Shown: piece by piece, positions 15,706 to 24,775 of the stretch | Numbering within the stretch: position 1 is the stretch's first letter | Layout: each line of letters begins with the position of its first letter | Assembly (NCBI GenBank): GCA_017416465.1 | Contig: JAFQCK010000025.1 | Coordinates: forward strand, 1 to 64,000 | From: Lachnospiraceae bacterium | GTDB taxonomy: Bacteria; Bacillota; Clostridia; Lachnospirales; Lachnospiraceae | Direction of reading: 5' to 3' | DNA: 64,000 bases | Position numbers and translations under genes: made by a program | Notes under the pieces: generated by a model | Database searches by the model: none | Seen by the model: only the letters and a program-made list of their open reading frames with translations | What the model was told of the DNA's origin: nothing

Positions 15706-16761
15706 TTAAAAATTCATTATTTCCTCCAATGCCTTGATAAGCATTTCCATTTCTTCATCAGTTCCAATTGTAATTCTTAAATAATTATCAATTCCTGCTG
15801 TTTTAAAATATCTTACAAAAATGTCTTTTTCTTTAAGCTTTTCAAATATTTCAGAAGCTCTCATTGCATTATGCTTTACAAATAAGAAATTAGTCTTTGA
15901 GTCTGTTCCTTCAAATCCCATTTCTTTTAATCTAAGCATTGTCTTTTCTCTTGTGTTAACAATCTTAGAAACTGTTTCTTTAAAATAAGCATCGTCTTTT
16001 ACTGCTTCTCCGCCAATATATAATGAATTCTGATTCATTGTATATGAATTTATTGAAAACTTAACATCATTCATAGCCTTAATTAGTTCCGGATTACCTA
16101 TTGCAAATCCTATTCTTGTACCTGCCATTGAACGTGATTTTGAAAAAGTCTGAACAACCAAAAGATTGTCATACTTTTCAGTAAGAGAAATAGCTGATTC
16201 TCCACCAAAATCAATATAAGCTTCATCAACAATTACTATTACATCCTGATTATTCTTTACAATCTCTTCAACAAATTCAAGATTTTCATATATCGCTGTC
16301 GGTGCGTTTGGATTAGCAAATATCACTCCACCATTTTCCTTATAATAATCTGATGCTGTTATTTTAAAATCTTCTCCAACCGGAATCTTTTCATAAGGTA
16401 TTCTATAAACATCAGCCCACACACTATAAAATGAGTAAGTAATGTCAGGGAATAATATTGGTTTATCCGAATTAAAAAATGTCATAAATGCAACCGAAAG
16501 TACATCATCAGAACCCACACCTACAAATACATTATCAGGTGTTACTTTATAATAATCTGCTAAAACAGTTCTTAACTTCATACAATCAGGGTCAGGATAT
16601 AATCTTAAACAATCCTCGTTAAATTCTTCCAAAGCCATTTTTACTCCCGGGGCCGGTGGATAAGGATTCTCATTAGTATTTAATTTAATAACCTTTCTCT
16701 GTGGCTGTTCTCCCGGTACATATGGTACTACTTTTCTAATATTCTTCTTCCAAGCCTGCAT
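15706..16761 (-). CDS. hisC: Histidinol-phosphate aminotransferase
   Basis: 351 residues, the usual HisC length. It has the family opening LNTNENPYPPAP, the fold-type I PLP pattern VIVDEAYIDFG, and the Schiff-base lysine K208 in TFSKSRSMAGTRIGFAIG. The C-terminal substrate arginine lies in YLRITIG. It transfers an amino group from glutamate to imidazole-acetol phosphate in histidine synthesis, in the cytoplasm. It follows another aminotransferase gene by 22 bp with no other his gene nearby, so activity on aromatic amino acids is possible. Confidence 0.92.
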   Translation of the reverse strand: MQAWKKNIRKVVPYVPGEQPQRKVIKLNTNENPYPPAPGVKMALEEFNEDCLRLYPDPDCMKLRTVLADYYKVTPDNVFVGVGSDDVLSVAFMTFFNSDKPILFPDITYSFYSVWADVYRIPYEKIPVGEDFKITASDYYKENGGVIFANPNAPTAIYENLEFVEEIVKNNQDVIVIVDEAYIDFGGESAISLTEKYDNLLVVQTFSKSRSMAGTRIGFAIGNPELIKAMNDVKFSINSYTMNQNSLYIGGEAVKDDAYFKETVSKIVNTREKTMLRLKEMGFEGTDSKTNFLFVKHNAMRASEIFEKLKEKDIFVRYFKTAGIDNYLRITIGTDEEMEMLIKALEEIMNF

Positions 16762-16783
16762 AATCGTACCAATCCTTTCAAAT

Positions 16784-17974
16784 TTATATCAATCCAAATT
16801 CCTTTGCTAATTCTTTAAATCCATGAAGCGAATTTTCAATTGTCGCATAAGATACACAGTAAGCAATTCTTACATATCCCGGACAACTAAATGAACTTCC
16901 CGGAACTACTAAAATATTGTGTTTCTTAGCTGCTGCCACAAATTCTTTTTCATCAGCTACAGGTGATTTTACAAATAAATAAAATGCTCCCTGTGGTTTA
17001 ATACATTCAAAACCATATTCTTTAAGACTTCCATATAACAATTCTCTGTTTTTGTTGTATGGCTCAACATTTACCTCTACATCAAGGCATCTTGCAATTA
17101 CTCTCTGCATAAGCGATGGTGCATTAACGTATCCAAGTATTCTTGTTGCCACATTAGCTGCTGACTTAAGCTGTTCACTATCAACCACCTCATCAGGAAT
17201 TACAAGATATCCGATACGGTCACCCGGAAGTGAAAGTGATTTACTGTAAGAATATCCAACAATTGTATTGTTATAATATTTTGTAAGCCAAGGAACAACT
17301 GCTCCATCATATACAAGCTCTCTATATGGTTCATCAGAGATAAGGAAAATTTCTGTTCCAAGTTCTTTTTGCTTTTTATCCATAATTTCAGCAAGCTTAA
17401 TAATAGTTTCCTCACTATATACAACACCTGATGGGTTATTTGGATTATTTACAATTACAGCCTTTGTTTTATCTGTGATTTTCTGTTCAAATTCTTCTAA
17501 ATTAAGTTGGAAATGTTCAGTATCAGCAGACACTTCAACAAGCTTTCCATCATAATTTCCTACATAAGAACGGTATTCACCAAAATACGGTGCAAATGCT
17601 ATAACTTCATCACCCGGATTAAGTAAAGACTTAAGGATTACATTAAGACCACCTGCTGCACCAACTGTCATTACAATATTAGTAGCATTGAAATTGGTTC
17701 CAAATCTTTTATTAAGACTGTTTGCTACTGCTTCTCTTACATCTTCGTAACCAGAGTTACTCATGTAACCATGAATGTATGTACTCTCTTCTTCATCAAC
17801 AATCGCTTTAATTGCTTCGTTAACTTCCTTCGGTGCAGGTACATTTGGATTACCAAGACTGAAATCATATACTTTATCTGCACCATAAATAGATGCAAGT
17901 CTTTTTCCTTCTTCAAACATAGCTCTGATAACTGAGCTTCCTTCTACAAACGCTTTCATTTTTTCTGAAATCAT
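16784..17974 (-). CDS. Class I/II PLP aminotransferase (aspartate aminotransferase-like)
   Basis: 396 residues from the ATG at 17974, chosen for GGAGG 6 nt upstream; an upstream in-frame ATG has none. Landmarks are YDFSLGNPNVPAP, NNPNNPSGVVYSEE, LISDEPYREL, and the PLP lysine in YSYSKSLSLPGDRIGYL. The arginine in GYVRIAYCVS would bind the substrate carboxylate. Members with this opening (MISEKMKAFVEGSSVIRAMF) are common in Clostridia and annotated as pyridoxal-dependent aminotransferases. It is co-transcribed with hisC. Confidence 0.9.
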   Translation of the reverse strand: MISEKMKAFVEGSSVIRAMFEEGKRLASIYGADKVYDFSLGNPNVPAPKEVNEAIKAIVDEEESTYIHGYMSNSGYEDVREAVANSLNKRFGTNFNATNIVMTVGAAGGLNVILKSLLNPGDEVIAFAPYFGEYRSYVGNYDGKLVEVSADTEHFQLNLEEFEQKITDKTKAVIVNNPNNPSGVVYSEETIIKLAEIMDKKQKELGTEIFLISDEPYRELVYDGAVVPWLTKYYNNTIVGYSYSKSLSLPGDRIGYLVIPDEVVDSEQLKSAANVATRILGYVNAPSLMQRVIARCLDVEVNVEPYNKNRELLYGSLKEYGFECIKPQGAFYLFVKSPVADEKEFVAAAKKHNILVVPGSSFSCPGYVRIAYCVSYATIENSLHGFKELAKEFGLI

Positions 17975-18201
17975 ATCGTTCCTCCGTTTATGTATTTCTT
18001 TAATATATTTGTTATTTTCATAATTCACCTTCGCAATTATTAGTCTTCTAATAACTTATTCATATAATTATTATGTTTCTCAAGATAACTTATTTAAATA
18101 ACTTGATTGTGTAATTTAATATTTCAACACCTCAAAATATACCATTTTATAACTTCTCTGTAAAGTACTTCTATATTATAGTACTTATACACATGGTCCC
18201 A

Positions 18202-18810
18202 TTACTCTATTATTTTTCCTTTTTTAACATTTGCATCAATAAAATTCTCTTTTGCATAATTCCATAATACCTCTGAACCCTCAGGAGTACTTTCATTTCG
18301 TTTAAGGATTTGACTAAGATGAACTTTATGTTCCTCCCAGGCGAGTCCATCTGTTAATGCATTTAACATCATAGGCTGAATATTGTCCATTGCTCTTGCA
18401 AATTTCGCTTCAGGTGTTTTTCTCTCTTCAAACTCAAGCCAAAGATTTTTAAACTTCTCTGCCTGTTTTTCCGGTAACAGTCCAAAAATTCTGTCTGCTG
18501 CCTTTAATTCTCTTTCTGCCTGAGTTTCTTTTGCCTTTTCATCATATGCATAAGTATCTCCTGCATCAATCTCCACAACATCATGAATAAGAATCATAGA
18601 CAAAGTCTTTAAAATATCAATAGGCTCATTAGAATACTCACTTAAAATAAGAGTCATAACCGCCATATGCCACGCATGTTCAGCATCATTTTCCTTTCTT
18701 ACTGCATCAGTCAGATAAGTCTGTCTGCCAATAAATTTTTCTTTATCAATTTCTCTGCAAAAATCGAATTGTTTATTTAATTTGTTTAAATCATCCACAT
18801 TTGTATCCAT
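18202..18810 (-). CDS. HD-domain phosphohydrolase (YfbR/HDDC2-like)
   Basis: 202 residues from the ATG at 18810 (AGAAAGGA upstream). The metal-binding HD pattern is complete: H in ENDAEHAWHM, HD in LILIHDVVEID, and a later D in FARAMDNIQPM. Proteins of this group hydrolyse nucleoside 5'-monophosphates. The gene stands alone on the minus strand with its own hairpin region upstream. Confidence 0.88.
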   Translation of the reverse strand: MDTNVDDLNKLNKQFDFCREIDKEKFIGRQTYLTDAVRKENDAEHAWHMAVMTLILSEYSNEPIDILKTLSMILIHDVVEIDAGDTYAYDEKAKETQAERELKAADRIFGLLPEKQAEKFKNLWLEFEERKTPEAKFARAMDNIQPMMLNALTDGLAWEEHKVHLSQILKRNESTPEGSEVLWNYAKENFIDANVKKGKIIE

Positions 18811-18900
18811 AATTTTCCTTTCTGATATCAAAAATGTTCTCTTATCATTGTTTATCCTCCCTTTTGTATTTTCTTATACTCATCCTCACAAAAAGATTTT

Positions 18901-18969
18901 ATCATATATGGGAAATTTTAAAGAACTTTCCTATATGATAAAAAAGATTCCCGTTAAGGAATCTTTTTT
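18901..18969. terminator. Double hairpin, terminator between the HD and Na/Pi genes
   Basis: ATCATATATGGGAAA/TTCCTATATGAT (18901-18939) stands beside a perfect 11-bp stem AAAAAGATTCC/GGAATCTTTTT (18941-18951 and 18959-18969). The second has A and T tracts on both sides and could work in both directions; it would end the Na/Pi transcript. Confidence 0.65.
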
Positions 18970-18991
18970 AATATTTTGTTCCTGTGCTTTT

Positions 18992-19021
18992 ATATTCCGC
19001 CTTACAGGTGGCGGTGAATAT
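18992..19021 (-). terminator. GC-rich hairpin just after the Na/Pi gene
   Basis: ATATTCCGCC pairs with GGCGGTGAATAT with one bulge. It has no T-tract of its own, so it may stabilise the 3' end while the hairpin at 18941 stops transcription. Confidence 0.4.
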
Positions 19022-19072
19022 TTTTATACCATTATATTATTTTAAAAATTATATTTTGTCAACACATTCACT

Positions 19073-20875
19073 CTATTTCATCAACTTAAGTGGTGTCAAA
19101 TACTGTGCTTTTCTATTCTCATGTTCTGCTACATATGACTGGTCTGATGATGTATGAAGCATCTGCATATACATATGATGATTTTGCGAAATCTCATCAT
19201 TATTCTTACCCAATAAAAGCATTGCAATGCTTGAACACTGGTCTGCTGTTCTTTCTAAATAAGTAAGAACATCTAAGAATATCAAACCACCATTGATAGA
19301 ACAAATTCCATTACATAATCTGTCTCTGTGACGATTCTTAAGAAGTAATACCATATCATCAATTACTTCCTCTAACGGCTCAATACGTCTTGCCACATAA
19401 TCACTCTCATCCTGCATGGCTTCTATAGTAAGTCTTAATATTTCAGCTATAGCATTCTTTATAATATCAAATTCTTTGATTGCAGTTTCTGAAAAACTTA
19501 CTTCTGTATCAACTTTTTTCTTAGCCAATTCATCAAAATTAGTTGCATAATCACCAATTCTTTCAATATCACTAATACACTGCATTAACATATTATGCTG
19601 ACGTTTATCTGCAATATTCTTAATATGGCTTGAAAGTTCAATAAGATAATTATCTGCCTTATCTGTAAAGCAATCCAACTTTTCTTCAAATTCATTAATC
19701 TTTTCAGATCTTTCTTCATCATATTCCTCAAACTGCTTTAAACCAAGGAACACATTTTCCTGTGCAATATTAGCCATATTAATTGCAAGCTTTGTAACCT
19801 CTTCTAATGCAAGTGGAGGTGTAATCATAAGCTTTGAATCCAACGCTTCAAGTTCAGGATATTTCTTCTCCTTAACCTCTTCATCACTATCCTTAACAAT
19901 TGTGCAGGCAATCTTTACAAGTAAACCTGTAAACGGAAGAAGTACAATTGCTGTTGCTAAATTAAATATAGTCTGGAAGTTAGCGATGCCACCACTATCT
20001 ACAACGCTTTCCCACAAATCAGGCATAAATCCTATTTTTCTAAGTATTGTCATAACAATCATAAAAAGTATTGTTCCAATAGTATTAAATACAATATGTA
20101 CAACACCCGTACGTTTTGCATCTTTTGATGTACCTATTGAACATACAAGCGCAGTAGTTACACAAGTACCAAGATTAATACCCATGATAATAGGGTAAAT
20201 AAGTTCAAAAGTCATTTGACCTGTAAATGAAAGTGCCTGAAGAATACCTACCATAGCAGATGAACTCTGTACTATTACAGTACATACAAGCCCTACAACA
20301 ATACCAAGAACCGGCATATCTGAAAAACGACCAATTATATCAGCAAATTTCTGCGAGCTTGAAAGTGGCTCAACTGCATCAGTCATACCTAAAAGTCCCA
20401 TAAAGAGAACACCAAAACCTAACGCAATCATACCAACATTTTTTGTACTTTCTTTCTTAATAAACATTATACAAATAATACCAATTATTAAAGCTATTGG
20501 AGCTAATGTATCCGGCTTAAAAAAAGCAAGAATTGAATTACCTGAAGATTCAATATCCATAAGACGGATAATCTGAGCTGTTACTGTAGTACCTATATTG
20601 GCACCAAGAACGATACTTACAGCCTGACGAAGATTCAAAATACCGGCACCAATCAAACCTACTGTAAGAACAATCGTTGCTGTTGAACTTTGAATAACTG
20701 CAGTTACCAATGCACCCGTTATTACTCCCAACAAGGCATTCTGTGTTAATTTTCCTAATACTTTCTTAAGAGTATTACCTGACCCCTGCTTAAGTCCGTC
20801 TCCCATAATCTCCATACCATATAAAAACATGGCAAGTCCACCGAGAAGTTTGATAATCATTAAAATCGTATTCAT
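19073..20875 (-). CDS. Na/Pi-cotransporter family protein with C-terminal PhoU-like domain
   Basis: 600 residues from the ATG at 20875; a longer start at 20941 has no better ribosome site. The two inverted transporter repeats carry the family QSS motifs (GALVTAVIQSSTATIVLTVG and GLVCTVIVQSSSAMVGIL). About eight to nine membrane helices occupy residues 1-340, and a helical PhoU-like domain follows (residues 365-570, with ISDIERIGDYATNFDELA typical). Such fused proteins import phosphate with sodium at the inner membrane, and the PhoU part probably regulates flux. Confidence 0.92.
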   Translation of the reverse strand: MNTILMIIKLLGGLAMFLYGMEIMGDGLKQGSGNTLKKVLGKLTQNALLGVITGALVTAVIQSSTATIVLTVGLIGAGILNLRQAVSIVLGANIGTTVTAQIIRLMDIESSGNSILAFFKPDTLAPIALIIGIICIMFIKKESTKNVGMIALGFGVLFMGLLGMTDAVEPLSSSQKFADIIGRFSDMPVLGIVVGLVCTVIVQSSSAMVGILQALSFTGQMTFELIYPIIMGINLGTCVTTALVCSIGTSKDAKRTGVVHIVFNTIGTILFMIVMTILRKIGFMPDLWESVVDSGGIANFQTIFNLATAIVLLPFTGLLVKIACTIVKDSDEEVKEKKYPELEALDSKLMITPPLALEEVTKLAINMANIAQENVFLGLKQFEEYDEERSEKINEFEEKLDCFTDKADNYLIELSSHIKNIADKRQHNMLMQCISDIERIGDYATNFDELAKKKVDTEVSFSETAIKEFDIIKNAIAEILRLTIEAMQDESDYVARRIEPLEEVIDDMVLLLKNRHRDRLCNGICSINGGLIFLDVLTYLERTADQCSSIAMLLLGKNNDEISQNHHMYMQMLHTSSDQSYVAEHENRKAQYLTPLKLMK

Positions 20876-21053
20876 AACTGGTTTTCCTATTTTCCTTTTG
20901 TATTTTTCAAATTTATAAATTGACATATGTAAACCATACATCTGTCTACTACTTCCTAATAATACTTTATTTCTCTTAATGTGACAAGATTTTTTTTATT
21001 TTTATTTTATATCAATTATTTTAACTATTTCTTCAAACTTATATAAAAAATAT

Positions 21054-21082
21054 TTGCATATTTACACTAGTGTTGTTATAAT
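21054..21082 (+). promoter_or_regulatory. Strong extended -10 promoter of the DUF2752 gene, giving a leaderless transcript
   Basis: TTGCAT (21054-21059), a 17-bp spacer, and TGTTATAAT with TATAAT at 21077-21082. The ATG at 21091 is only 8 nt beyond the -10, so the transcript would start at or within a few bases of the start codon. Confidence 0.65.
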
Positions 21083-21090
21083 TCTTAACT

Positions 21091-21549
21091 ATGAAAGATT
21101 ATACAAATAAAAACAATTCTTTTTTCACAAAGTACAAGAACGAACCTGAAAACACAATATATGTGGCAAGTATTATAACAATAACCATCTTGATTATAAC
21201 AAATGCTTTGGGATTACTTCTAAAATCATATTTCCCAATATTAGAAGTATTTTTCTCTTGCTTTGTTAAACAGTTTTTTAATATTCCTTGCCCCGGTTGT
21301 GGCGGAACACGTTCTGTTATTTTCTTTTTTAAAGGACAGTGGTTAAAGAGTATCTATTTCAATGCTTTTGGTTTTTATTTTTCATTAGTATATAGTATAT
21401 TTTTTATTACACAAACTTTGAAAAGAATTTCAAACAATAAAATCAGAGGATTAAAATGGAATGATGTCTACATAAAGATAGGACTTTTTATTCTCTTTTT
21501 ACAGTATATTTTAAAATTATGTATTCCTAATCTTACAATAGGAATATAA
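21091..21549 (+). CDS. DUF2752 membrane protein
   Basis: 152 residues with four membrane helices. The family motif CPGCGGTRS is present (about residue 68) between the first two helices, and the helices FNAFGFYFSLVYSIFF and IKIGLFILFLQYILKLCI follow. The biochemical role is not known. There is no Shine-Dalgarno site before the ATG, and the promoter is 8 nt away, so initiation is probably leaderless. The next gene starts 24 bp later with its own AAAGGAAG. Confidence 0.85.
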   Translation: MKDYTNKNNSFFTKYKNEPENTIYVASIITITILIITNALGLLLKSYFPILEVFFSCFVKQFFNIPCPGCGGTRSVIFFFKGQWLKSIYFNAFGFYFSLVYSIFFITQTLKRISNNKIRGLKWNDVYIKIGLFILFLQYILKLCIPNLTIGI

Positions 21550-21573
21550 TTTACATATGAAAGGAAGTTAGCT

Positions 21574-21978
21574 ATGGATAATAACTATAACAACAATAAC
21601 AATTACAATAATGATGATAATTTTTATCAACAGCCTAAAGAAAACTACCAAAATCCATATGATAATTATGACAACGGTAATTATAATAATAACTATAATA
21701 ATAATGGTAACAATGAACCACCTGAAGGAACAACAGCTTTTGTTTTGGGAATCTTAAGTATTGTACTTTGCTGTAGCTTTCCAACACCTATAGTTCTTTC
21801 AATAATAGCAATTATTTATGCTAATAAATGTCGCACCATAATGGGTGGCGTAGATACAAGTAAATCTTCAACAGGAAGGACCTGCGCTATTATTGGTTTG
21901 GTACTTTCAGCATTAATAGCTATCGCATATCTCGCTTATTATGTACTCATAATTGTTGCATCTGTTGCATCTGTTTAA
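21574..21978 (+). CDS. DUF4190 membrane protein with Asn/Tyr-rich N-terminus
   Basis: 134 residues. Residues 1-47 are low-complexity Asn/Tyr/Asp (repeated YNNN and NYNN), followed by NEPPEGTTAFVLGILSIVLC, the start of DUF4190. Two membrane helices flank the short loop ANKCRTIMGGVDTSKSSTGR. Such tails are common in clostridial membrane proteins and are probably disordered in the cytoplasm. It is likely co-transcribed with the DUF2752 gene and ends at a strong terminator. Function unknown. Confidence 0.85.
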   Translation: MDNNYNNNNNYNNDDNFYQQPKENYQNPYDNYDNGNYNNNYNNNGNNEPPEGTTAFVLGILSIVLCCSFPTPIVLSIIAIIYANKCRTIMGGVDTSKSSTGRTCAIIGLVLSALIAIAYLAYYVLIIVASVASV

Positions 21979-21993
21979 TTTTTTAAATATATT

Positions 21994-22043
21994 AAAGTGT
22001 AATGAATTCATTTATTATGTAATCGACGAATTCATTACACTTT
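21994..22043 (+). terminator. Strong terminator after the DUF4190 gene
   Basis: A perfect 16-bp stem (21994-22009 with 22028-22043; AAAGTGTAATGAATTC) with an 18-nt loop is followed by more T. It is symmetric enough to work on both strands. Confidence 0.85.
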
Positions 22044-22255
22044 TTTTCTATTGTCAAGGTTCTCTTTTCATACGGATAACAGAAGCAATTTAATACATAC
22101 AAATCAAATATAAACATTGCATTAACTTCATTAATGAACTTTTAAAAATACATAAAAAAATAAGCTTGCAAATTAGTAAAAACAGTACTATTATGAAGTA
22201 CAGTGCCTAAATCGACACGATATAATTTTTATATAATCGAAAGGTGGATAAACAA

Positions 22256-23548
22256 ATGAAAATTCAAAACAAATGGATTAGAGCAGCAATCCCGGCTCTT
22301 CTCTTACATTGTAGTATTGGTACAGTTTATTGCTGGTCAATATTCAGTCAGGAAATTGCCGACTACATTGGATTCTCTAAAAGTGCTACAGAATGGGCTT
22401 TTAGTTTTGCGATATTCTTTTTAGGAATGTCTGCTGCTTTCTTGGGAAATATTGTTGAAAAAGATATACATAAGTCTTCCCTTATTGCAGCTATCTGTTT
22501 CTCAGTAGGTATGGCAGGTACAGGATTCTTTATCTGGTATGGCGGAAATCATAATCACAGTATGCTTGCTTTACTTGGTATCTATCTCTGCTATGGTTTC
22601 ATAATGGGTGTTGGTCTTGGAACAGGTTATTTATCTCCTGTAAAAACACTTATGTTATGGTTTGAAGATAGAAAAGGATTAGCTACAGGTCTTGCAGTTG
22701 CAGGATTCGGTGCTGCTAAAGCTATCGCAAGTCCAATTATGCAGAAGATGTTACCTGCTGTTGGTATTTGGAAGATGTTTATAATTCTTGCATGTGTTTA
22801 TTTTGTAATGATGTTCATCGGACATTTACTTCTTGCTAAACCTGAAGGGTGGCATGAACCTGCTTCAAAAGAAAAAGGAGCTCGTCCAATTGACTGCATT
22901 AAAGAAAAACCGGCAGTATTCATTGGTATCTGGTTAATGTTCTATTTAAATATTACTTGTGGTCTTGCATTGATTTCACAGGAAAAAATGATTATCAAAT
23001 GTATAGGTCTCGGAGCATTTGCAGGTGTTTTATCATCAATTACAGCTATTTTCAATGCAGGTGGACGTTTAGGTTTCTCTGCTTGGGCTGATAAGATGAA
23101 GAATAGAAATACTATTTACAAACTTATGTTTATTATGTCAATTCTCGCTACAGGATTAGTAATAATCACAGGCGGTATCACAGACCAGGGTGAAAGCAAA
23201 GTATTAGTAGCTTTAGTATTAATTTTATTATTTGCAGTAAATGCAGGCTACGGCGGTGGATTCAGTAATGTTCCTACACTTTTATCTGACCACTACGGAA
23301 TGAAGAGTATCAGCGCAATTCATGGTTTAGTTCTTTCTGCTTGGGCTATTGCAGGATTAACAGGTAATCAGGTTGCAACATTAATCGTTAATAACGTTGG
23401 TAAATTTGTTGATGACGGACATGGCAATATGATTAACCCTGAAGGTTATCAGTCAGTTTTATACTTAACAATCATTTTATACGTACTTGCTTTAATCTTC
23501 AGTATATTCTTAGTTGATAGCAAGAAAAAAGAAAAGAAAAACGCTTAA
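22256..23548 (+). CDS. OFA-type MFS transporter (oxalate/formate antiporter family)
   Basis: 430 residues from the ATG at 22256 (AAGGTGG upstream); a GTG at 22244 is in frame. Twelve membrane helices. OFA features: the opening IPALLLHCSIGTVYCWSIFS, GVGLGTGYLSPVKTLMLWF, and YGGGFSNVPTLLSDHYG in the second half. These carriers exchange small organic anions across the inner membrane; the substrate cannot be read from the sequence. It is transcribed alone, with a TATAAT at 22221-22226 as a likely -10. Confidence 0.9.
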   Translation: MKIQNKWIRAAIPALLLHCSIGTVYCWSIFSQEIADYIGFSKSATEWAFSFAIFFLGMSAAFLGNIVEKDIHKSSLIAAICFSVGMAGTGFFIWYGGNHNHSMLALLGIYLCYGFIMGVGLGTGYLSPVKTLMLWFEDRKGLATGLAVAGFGAAKAIASPIMQKMLPAVGIWKMFIILACVYFVMMFIGHLLLAKPEGWHEPASKEKGARPIDCIKEKPAVFIGIWLMFYLNITCGLALISQEKMIIKCIGLGAFAGVLSSITAIFNAGGRLGFSAWADKMKNRNTIYKLMFIMSILATGLVIITGGITDQGESKVLVALVLILLFAVNAGYGGGFSNVPTLLSDHYGMKSISAIHGLVLSAWAIAGLTGNQVATLIVNNVGKFVDDGHGNMINPEGYQSVLYLTIILYVLALIFSIFLVDSKKKEKKNA

Positions 23549-23562
23549 TTAATATAATAACC

Positions 23563-23602
23563 AAAAATGGTGCAGTCTGTTCGATAAGACTACACCATTT
23601 TT
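23563..23602. terminator. Terminator between the MFS gene and cysK
   Basis: The 16-nt arms AAAAATGGTGCAGTCT and AGACTACACCATTTTT pair with one mismatch around an 8-nt loop, with A and T tracts on both sides. The convergent genes can share it. Confidence 0.85.
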
Positions 23603-23653
23603 ATTATTATATTTATTTTACACCAAATTAGTATAATAATACAATTATTCACA

Positions 23654-24586
23654 CTATTCTCTAAACAAATCTGTAGAAAGATATCTGTCACCCGAATCCG
23701 GTAAAATCACAACAATATTCTTGCCAATATTTTCTTCTCTTTTTGCCACTTCAATTGCTGCGTGAAGTGCAGCACCTGAAGAGATTCCAACCAAAACTCC
23801 TTCCTTATTTCCTATTAATCTTGCTTTTTCAAATGCTTCTTCTTCCTTAACCTTAATTATCTCATCATAGATATTGGTGTCTAATATTTCCGGAACAAAA
23901 CCTGCTCCAATTCCCTGTAAACCATGCTTTCCGGCATTTTCTCCTGAAAGAACAGCTGATGAAAACGGCTCCACAGCAACTATCTTAATATCCGGATTTT
24001 TAGATTTTAAATATTTTCCTATACCTGTTATCGTTCCACCGGTTCCAACTCCCGCAACTAAAATATCCACTTTACCATCTGTATCAGCGTAAATTTCAGG
24101 TCCCGTAGTATCAAAATGAGCTTTAGGATTTGCAGGATTCATAAACTGTCCGGGAATAAAACTATTTGGTATCTCTTTTGCAAGCTCTTCTGCTTTATCT
24201 ATTGCTCCTTGCATTCCTTTTGCACCTTCTGTCAGCACAATCTCTGCTCCATATGCTTTTATAAGTTTTCTTCTCTCTACAGACATTGTATCAGGCATTA
24301 CTATGATAGTTTTATAGCCCTTTGCAGTTGCAACCAATGCCAAACCTATTCCTGTATTACCGGAAGTAGGTTCAATAATAACTGCACCTTTTTTAAGTTT
24401 TCCACTTTTTTCAGCATCCTCTATCATAGCCTTTGCAACTCTGTCTTTAATCGAACCTGCCGGATTTAAGTACTCAAGCTTCGCTAACAATTTCGACTTA
24501 ATTCCTAATTCATCTTCAATATTACATAATTCAAGTATTGGTGTATTTCCAATTAGTTGTTCTGATGTTTTGTATATGTTTGACAT
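23654..24586 (-). CDS. cysK: Cysteine synthase (O-acetylserine sulfhydrylase)
   Basis: 310 residues from the ATG at 24586 (AAGGAGGA upstream). An open frame extends 46 codons further up through a palindromic element but has no ribosome site. The PLP lysine is K47 in NPAGSIKDRVAKAM. EPTSGNTGIGLA binds the substrate, GTGGTITGIGKYLK binds the PLP phosphate, and GISSGAALHAA closes the fold. It makes cysteine from O-acetylserine and sulfide in the cytoplasm. No cysE is adjacent. Confidence 0.95.
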   Translation of the reverse strand: MSNIYKTSEQLIGNTPILELCNIEDELGIKSKLLAKLEYLNPAGSIKDRVAKAMIEDAEKSGKLKKGAVIIEPTSGNTGIGLALVATAKGYKTIIVMPDTMSVERRKLIKAYGAEIVLTEGAKGMQGAIDKAEELAKEIPNSFIPGQFMNPANPKAHFDTTGPEIYADTDGKVDILVAGVGTGGTITGIGKYLKSKNPDIKIVAVEPFSSAVLSGENAGKHGLQGIGAGFVPEILDTNIYDEIIKVKEEEAFEKARLIGNKEGVLVGISSGAALHAAIEVAKREENIGKNIVVILPDSGDRYLSTDLFRE

Positions 24587-24620
24587 AAAATATCCTCCTT
24601 GAAATTTTATTAACTCTTTA

Positions 24621-24723
24621 TGCATGCTCTCACTCCGTTGTTCGTACAATTTTACTATATCTGTTCGTCTTTGACGTACATATATAGTAAAATTGTTCGC
24701 CCAAAGTCGCAATTCGCTATGCA
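24621..24723. repeat. Palindromic intergenic element (MITE/REP-like) before cysK
   Basis: 103 bp bounded by TGCAT and ATGCA. Inside it ACAATTTTACTATAT (24646-24660) pairs perfectly with ATATAGTAAAATTGT (24681-24695), and flanking GTTCGTAC and GTTCGC-type words repeat. It lies in the cysK leader and could fold in the mRNA. Other copies in the genome would be expected if it is a small mobile repeat; none other is in this window. Confidence 0.55.
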
Positions 24724-24775
24724 CAAAGATGTTATTAAATAATTTCTCAAACCATACTTATTTTAATATAATAAT

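Noticed and set aside
23654-24724. N-terminal extension of cysteine synthase
   Set aside because: The 46 extra codons run through a palindromic element, and the ATG at 24586 has the only good ribosome site.
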